From positions 56,809 to 120,808 of the forward strand of contig BDIU01000278.1 of assembly GCA_002118135.1 (NCBI GenBank): a stretch of DNA of 64,000 nt, read 5' to 3'. Source of the stretch: Trebouxia sp. TZW2008 (lineage: Eukaryota; Chlorophyta; Trebouxiophyceae; Trebouxiales; Trebouxiaceae). This document shows positions 59,101-64,000 of the stretch, in pieces. Under the pieces are notes generated by a model, which was given only the letters and a program-made list of their open reading frames with translations, ran no database searches and was not told where the DNA came from. Each line of letters opens with the position of its first letter. Positions within the stretch are counted from its first letter, which is position 1. A program made the translations under genes and the position numbers.

Positions 59101-61875
59101 TCAGCTGCTGCAACAGCTGCTGCAGTAGCTTCCTGCTGTTGCTGCATGGCCTGCAACTTCTGCTTCAGCTGCTCTGCCAGCTCCTGTGACCAGTTCTTGC
59201 TACACAGTAGCTCTTGCTGTATTTGACACAGTTGCTGTTGTGCCTGCAGACAAGGATTGACTGAAGCTTCCGCTGAGATACGCATACACTGCTATGTATA
59301 GCTCAAACCCTATGTGCCCAAATGTGCACGTCTAGGGTACAAGGCAGGCTGATGCATGTTGCAGCAAAGCTTACAGAATGCTTTGAAGATGCACAATGCC
59401 GTTAGTGCAACCAGGATTGTTTTGTGTTTCTACATGAACATTGACATTACTGCTTACATGCAGCAGAGAACTGCTAGGTCAGTGTGCATCAGATGACAAA
59501 AGGATGGATGTATTACCTGCTCATGCTGTGAAAGCAACTCTGCATGCTGTGCCTTTGAATCCCTGAGTTGCAGTTGCAGTGTGGCCTCAGACTTGAGTAA
59601 ATCATCAACCCTGGCAGAACTGCTAGCAACCCTGGCAGTTGCCTCTGAAGCCCTACTGGCTGACGCCAAAAACCTGGCAGAAGCCTCAGAAGCTTGCAGT
59701 TCTGCTGTTGCAACCCTATGTCTCAGTGCACTGTCGTCGCTTTCAACTGCTTGCTTCCGTGCTTGCAATGTGACAATCTCTTGCTGCAAAGCGCTGATCT
59801 TGGCTTGCATCTCTGATGCTGTGTGCTCGCCCTGCTGCAACAAAGCTTCTGCCAGCTGCTCTTGCAGCTTCTTCTGCTGCTGCTCATGCAGCTGCTGCTG
59901 GCACTGCAATTGCTGCTGCAGGAGCGTCATCTCTGTAACCTGCTGCACTACCGTTGCTTTCAGCTGAGTAATGCTGCTGTTGTCAGTCTGTGACACAGAC
60001 TGGGCACGAGCTTGTTGCATGTGATGCTGCTGTTGCTGATGCTTGAGGTCTGCAGACAATTGCGAATTCTGCTGTTGGACAGCCTGCAGCTCTTTGGCCA
60101 GCTGCATACGCTCTTCTTCACTGCTGCTCAGCTTCTTTGACAGCTGCTGAGCTGACTCGTCACTTGCTTGCAGCTTCCCATGCAGCTGCTGATTCTGCAG
60201 CACCAGCGCCTGCTGTGAGTCATCCCTGAGCTGCAGCTGCTGCAGTAGCTGCAGCTTCTCCTGCTTAGTCAATTGCAGCTGCTGCATCAGCTTCTGCTCT
60301 GACTCACTGCTCTGCTGCACCTGCTGCAAAAGCTGCTGGTGACTAAGATCTTTAGCAGCTGATTGCTGCTGTTGCAGAAGCTGAGATTCCCACACGTGCT
60401 GCTTTTGCTGCTCAGCGCTTTGGCGTGCTGCAAATTCCTGTGCAAGTTGCTGCTTCACAGTTTGAACTTGGTTCTCCGACGATGCCAGCTGCAGCTTCAG
60501 GCCAGCTACCTGCCCCTTGAGACTTGAGTGTACATCTTCTGAGTCCTGTCCAGCTGCCTGCAGTCCCACACATACAATGTGAACTCTATAGTTGAGGGCA
60601 CAGACAACATGCATGTTCATACAACACAAACAATGATTGTTACTCGTGCCAGCACATGTGCTAGGTGTGTGTGGCCCAAGTCCTGTCTTGCCAAGCAGAC
60701 TTGTTCTCTGACGTGGGTGCACATCTAATAGGAAAAGCCCATATGCTTCATTTGCAGACAGGCATCTTCTGTAATGAGGCAAATTGTGCAAACAGTGGCG
60801 GTCAGCAGCTTCTGCTTTTGACTAAGTGGACAGTTGAAACCACAGAGGAAATATTGAGTTGCATGTTAAGGTGTGGCTAAAGAGCAAATCATCACAGCAC
60901 AGCAAAGACAAATCAATGTAAACGTACAGCACCAGCATTGCCTGCACGACGTCGCTAGATCAAAGCATGGTCATATGTTTTACCATTTCAAAAGCAGCAG
61001 GAGTGTTGCATAAGTTTGATCTGAAGTTCCTTTGCTTGAGATCAGAGTAGAAGTATAAGCAACCTGGAGTGATGATGTTGACTTGGTAGACAGGTAGCGA
61101 GCAAGCACCGAGTTGCTTCTTGACAGAGAGGCAGATTGAGGTCGGGTAATGTTGACTTGCGCTCCAGATCTTGCCAAAGTACTCCTGAGAATATTATTGT
61201 CAGCTTGGAGCTGCTGACACCTGCAGGTCACTTATTGCTGAGGTGTAATGCATTGCTTGAGTATGTGTGCACTTTATGCACAACTGCAGACTCCTGGTAA
61301 GCCCTGCCTGTCTTAACATGAACCATGGCTACTGGGTTTGCACAGTAAGGTGGCAAATAGCGCTTGCAGAGCTCTTTGGAACCTTGCTCGATGGTGATTG
61401 TTGAAGGCCAGTACCTGCTTTGACTTTCGAAAAGGTCCTGCTGCGCTCTGTCTGCACTTCTGCTCAGTACTGATGCAGTTTCAAGCGACGTGTAGGATGC
61501 CCTGCGCTGGGACAGCGTCTGATGATGCGCAGTGCTCGAAGGTGTAGTGTATAGCCCTTGTGAAGTTGCAGGTCTCGGCGCTCCATGGCTTTGAGCACGG
61601 CGCGAGCTTTTCATGCCTAATGTGTGAGCTGACGTTGTGTAACCGCGCTCACGCAAGGCAGACCAACTTTTGCTCGCAGCAGAGAGACGCACCGCATGTT
61701 CGCTTGAGCTGTGCAAGCGGAAGACAAAGGAGTGCTCGCTGTTGCTGCAACGGCATGAAAAGCTCTTGCAAAAGTCTCTCTGCACATTCATGTTATCACA
61801 AGCTAATGTGTTGCATGCACTTCTTATTGAGAGTCTCAACAATAGCAAAGTTTGGTACTGTGCAATGGGTGGCAT
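56161..61875 (-). CDS. Large Gln/Ala-rich coiled-coil protein, ends uncertain
   Basis: Main exons: 61875 or 61614 leftward to about 61320 (basic Ser/Arg-rich head, SSRRAQSHGAPRPATSQ), about 61210-61060, 60557-59517, 59243-58878, 58189-58088, 57403-57218 and up to 56161. Exon 60557-59517 encodes about 347 residues of heptad-like, Gln-rich coiled coil (LLQQVQQSSESEQKLMQQLQ, LQEQLAEALLQQGEHTASEM). Exon 59243-58878 is Ala-rich (EADRAAAEEARAAAEADRAA). The last exon has RLQQQVRELQQRLQRSQ. This suggests an elongated structural or scaffold protein, for example of the cytoskeleton or Golgi; no family motif is visible. Echo arrays fill the introns at 56570-57720. The 3' end and several small exons are unsettled. 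Confidence 0.65.
56570..57720 (-). repeat. Echo arrays around coiled-coil exon 57403-57218
   Basis: At 56580-57130 three copies of about 185-250 bp repeat the donor side (AAMQAMGMLREAKALKLD, Q, then GTGAGTG) together with an ACAGACAGAAGTTGCCACTA spacer. At 57415-57720 one fuller copy (RSHSALAPGKQSSTED) and a remnant repeat the upstream side. Only 57403-57218 keeps the complete segment. Confidence 0.75.
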
Positions 61876-63163
61876 TGTCAGATGTGCATGGTGGACTTGG
61901 AGCTGCAGAGCTGATCAAGCGATGCTGTGCCAACCAGACACAGATATCGTTTACTGCAGAACCTCTGGAACTTTTGATCATGAGTCACTCTGACAGTACA
62001 GATCACTTCTGCTCCAGCACCACAAATATCATATGATCATGATGTATCATATCAAAGAGTGCTTTGCAATCCTCAACAATTCTACTCTCTAGGAATATGC
62101 ACATAACACGCAAACATGAAGCCCTACTTGCACTGGTGGACTGTTGTCAGCCAACATGCTGCAGCAAGCTTTGGCAACGTGGCTGAATGAACAGCAAGCT
62201 TTTGGGGTTGACCGCATCAGCTGTGCTGCAAATAGTACAAGGGTGCTAAGTCTAGCTGATTTGACATGCGAGGGCCCTACCATCCAGACTAGATCCCTTC
62301 CGAAGGGATCCCGAGAGTTGGACCCCTTTAGGACTACCTAGGATTGCAATTTTATGGTAATGTACAGATCTGCAGTATCAAATCTGCAAGTATCTATGAT
62401 AGTGCAGTACCATGCTGATTCATGTAGGGAGCACCTGCATAGAATTGTACAGTACAAGATCTGCATGGCTCTGCAATATCATAAAGTTGCAAGACTGCAG
62501 ATCCACACCTGTCTATGGCTTTGTGGATCTGTGCAAGCAGATGCGCTGTAGACCTCTGCCACTCTGCAACTTTGTGGTCTTGCACAGTTTTGGTGGCTGC
62601 ATATGCACAGGATGCTGCTCAACTGGAGACCTGCACGCCCAACTTCTGCATGGTTCTTTGTATCTGCAAGCACACAAAGACTGACCTTGGTGCAGAAGGT
62701 GCAACAGTAAGACATGACAAGAGGGGTACATGCAGAGTGGGATGTGGCATTACAGATCTGTGACAAACACATGTGCTGATTCTCTAGTATTGCAACATTT
62801 CACTGCAAGTCATAGTCAATCACTGATTGACCTATTATAGTGTCCAACATGACCCATCAGTATTAAAGATTGGGCCCCTTTAGGACTACCTAGGATGATC
62901 TCCAACGCTTGGGATCGTTGCCATCAACGATTGATGAGCAGTCACTCAGTGACTGGCCCAGCGGCCAAGCCTTGAAGCCATGATGTATAGCTCAACGGTT
63001 AGCGGCTAGCCTAGACTCTGAGACTAGAAGACCTGAAATTTTCATACCGTAGTACTACGGTATGCTAACTTAATTAACTTAGTAAGTCACCGTTGACTAA
63101 ACCCTGACTACAGTACAATTGCAGTCACTGAGCTCACCATAATGTAGTACTGATAGTACTAAG
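61876..63163. other. Intergenic region with direct repeats and palindromes
   Basis: No gene supported. CCCCTTTAGGACTACCTAG occurs twice (62323-62341 and 62876-62894), 553 bp apart, the first preceded by a hairpin (GATCCCTTCCGAAGGGATC). Pyrimidine/purine-balanced ATCTGCA motifs recur at 62368-62515. A perfect palindrome lies at 63043-63064. The layout may be the remains of a mobile element. Confidence 0.5.
63043..63064. repeat. Perfect 22-bp palindrome
   Basis: An 11-bp arm, CATACCGTAGT, is followed immediately by its exact reverse complement ACTACGGTATG with no loop. Just upstream of the 3' end of the transposon-like gene. Confidence 0.9.
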
Positions 63164-63757
63164 TCAGCTGGAAGTGTTCATGACATTGCCAATCCAATGG
63201 TTGTACCAGAAAATGCTCTCGTTGACAGGGTCAGGCTGAATATAGCATGGGCCAATGATGCTGTCCAAAGAGATAATGTCTGCTTTTGGCACAACACTCC
63301 TGATGCCACCAACTCTGCATGTCTCCCATTTCAAAGCTTGCAGCTTGAGATTTCTAGCATGTGCCGGCGATGATGCTGTAAACCATCTAACAAAGGCAAA
63401 CTCCGGAGCGCGTTTGCCCTTCAGACAAAAGAGCAGCTGCAGCTGGGCATACCATGTCTCCTTTTCAGCCCTGCAAGCAGTGCATGCATGTCATAGTACT
63501 AGTGTATTGCTTGCTAGCCTGGGCTGGGCTTTTGCATGGCACTCGCTGGGAAACAGTAACATTGCATGAGTGACTGTCACAATGTGCTGGCTGCATTGGC
63601 ATCTGTGCTTGTCACAGTGTGAATGGCAGCACATTCCACAAAGATGGTGTTTTTTACAACAGTCAAGAGCACTTGAGCTGTACCCAATGCGCACAAAGTC
63701 GTGGCAGTCTGCATTGGCATGCAATAGCACTCCTTCCCTCAAAGAACCGCGATGCAC
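63164..63757 (-). CDS. C-terminal part of a protein that looks transposon-associated (partial)
   Basis: Two exon-like segments on the minus strand. The distal one (63757 to about 63650) reads GVLLHANADCHDFVRIGYSS. The last exon (63470-63164, stop TGA) reads AEKETWYAQLQLLFCLKGKR, FAFVRWFTA, LKLQALKWETC, VVPKADIISLDSIIGPCYIQ and FWYNHWIGNVMN. The order 'WYAQL-L', 'A-VRWF', 'L-L-KW' and 'D-I-VD/SLDSII' resembles the C-terminal region of large algal transposon-encoded proteins; class not determined. The 5' portion lies beyond the right edge. The frame across the intron was not confirmed. Confidence 0.5.
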
Positions 63758-63793
63758 CTGGTGAACAATACCAAGGTGCTGAGCAACCTTCAC

Positions 63794-64000
63794 CTGTCAC
63801 AACGTAGCACCAATCAGCATTTTGATTGTGACACAATCAGGGTTTTGTAAAACTAGATTGCAAAAACACAAATGCTTGTGCAGCATAAATGAGTACAGGC
63901 GCATATCATAGTATGTAACGCAGTGGTATGTAACGCGCCACAGCCTTGGACACAGGCAAATGAGCAGAGCTGTGCTGATATGCCAGCCGGCTTGCTTTGT
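63794..64000. other. Window edge
   Basis: No feature recognised; possibly an intron or upstream sequence of the partial gene ending at 63164. Confidence 0.5.

Noticed and set aside
62985..63050. Possible tRNA (TAGCTCAACGGTTAGCGG resembles an A box)
   Set aside because: The expected T arm is degenerate (CTGAAATTTTCATAC) and acceptor strands do not pair; at most a tRNA-derived remnant.

Overview
This is intron-rich nuclear DNA from a eukaryote, most likely a green alga of the chlorophyte/trebouxiophyte type. Genes are split into short exons with GT-AG (sometimes GC-AG) introns and strong TGCAG acceptors. The protein set is plant/algal in flavour: a Chlamydomonas-type 2/2 hemoglobin, a FRO-like ferric reductase, an organellar Era GTPase with a presequence, and an eight-cysteine (lipid-transfer-like) protein. 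Exon joins below were made by hand. For six genes (ankyrin/macro, EamA, Era, eight-cysteine, LRR, DHHC) the exon lengths and phases close into one uninterrupted frame, which is the main support for those models. Species cannot be fixed from the sequence alone.

Layout, left to right: an ankyrin-macro domain protein (374-8278, minus, 3' end outside the window); an EamA/DMT-family transporter (9357-15841, minus); Era GTPase (16377-21905, plus); an eight-cysteine single-pass membrane protein (22489-23597, minus), divergent from a ferric-chelate reductase (23966-34468, plus); a two-domain 2/2 hemoglobin (36248-44834, minus); a poorly resolved stretch (44835-47443); a leucine-rich repeat protein (47444-49198, minus), divergent from a DHHC protein S-acyltransferase (49949-52395, plus); an unidentified membrane protein (52897-54830, minus); a long Gln/Ala-rich coiled-coil protein (56161-61875, minus); and the C-terminal part of a protein that looks transposon-borne (63164-63757, minus).

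The most striking property is shared by nearly all the genes. Introns are filled with tandem, decaying copies of the edges of the neighbouring exons. Copies upstream of an exon repeat its acceptor site and first codons; copies downstream repeat its last codons and donor site. Units are about 100-190 bp and arrays hold 1 to about 8 copies. I call these exon-edge echoes. They explain most ORF-like signals inside introns and are the best candidate here for something undescribed. Other unusual items are two 5S rRNA-like sequences lying in sense inside introns of one gene, a hairpin-containing element repeated in sense near intron 3' ends, a second dispersed repeat family, several GC-AG introns, and long microsatellite or minisatellite tracts.

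No operons, CRISPR arrays, phage or bacterial features are present. Functional links are limited to heme and redox themes: the ferric reductase has bis-heme ligands, and the hemoglobin has heme ligands plus twin Cys-Pro motifs. Two divergent promoter pairs share less than 550 bp and a third about 750 bp.
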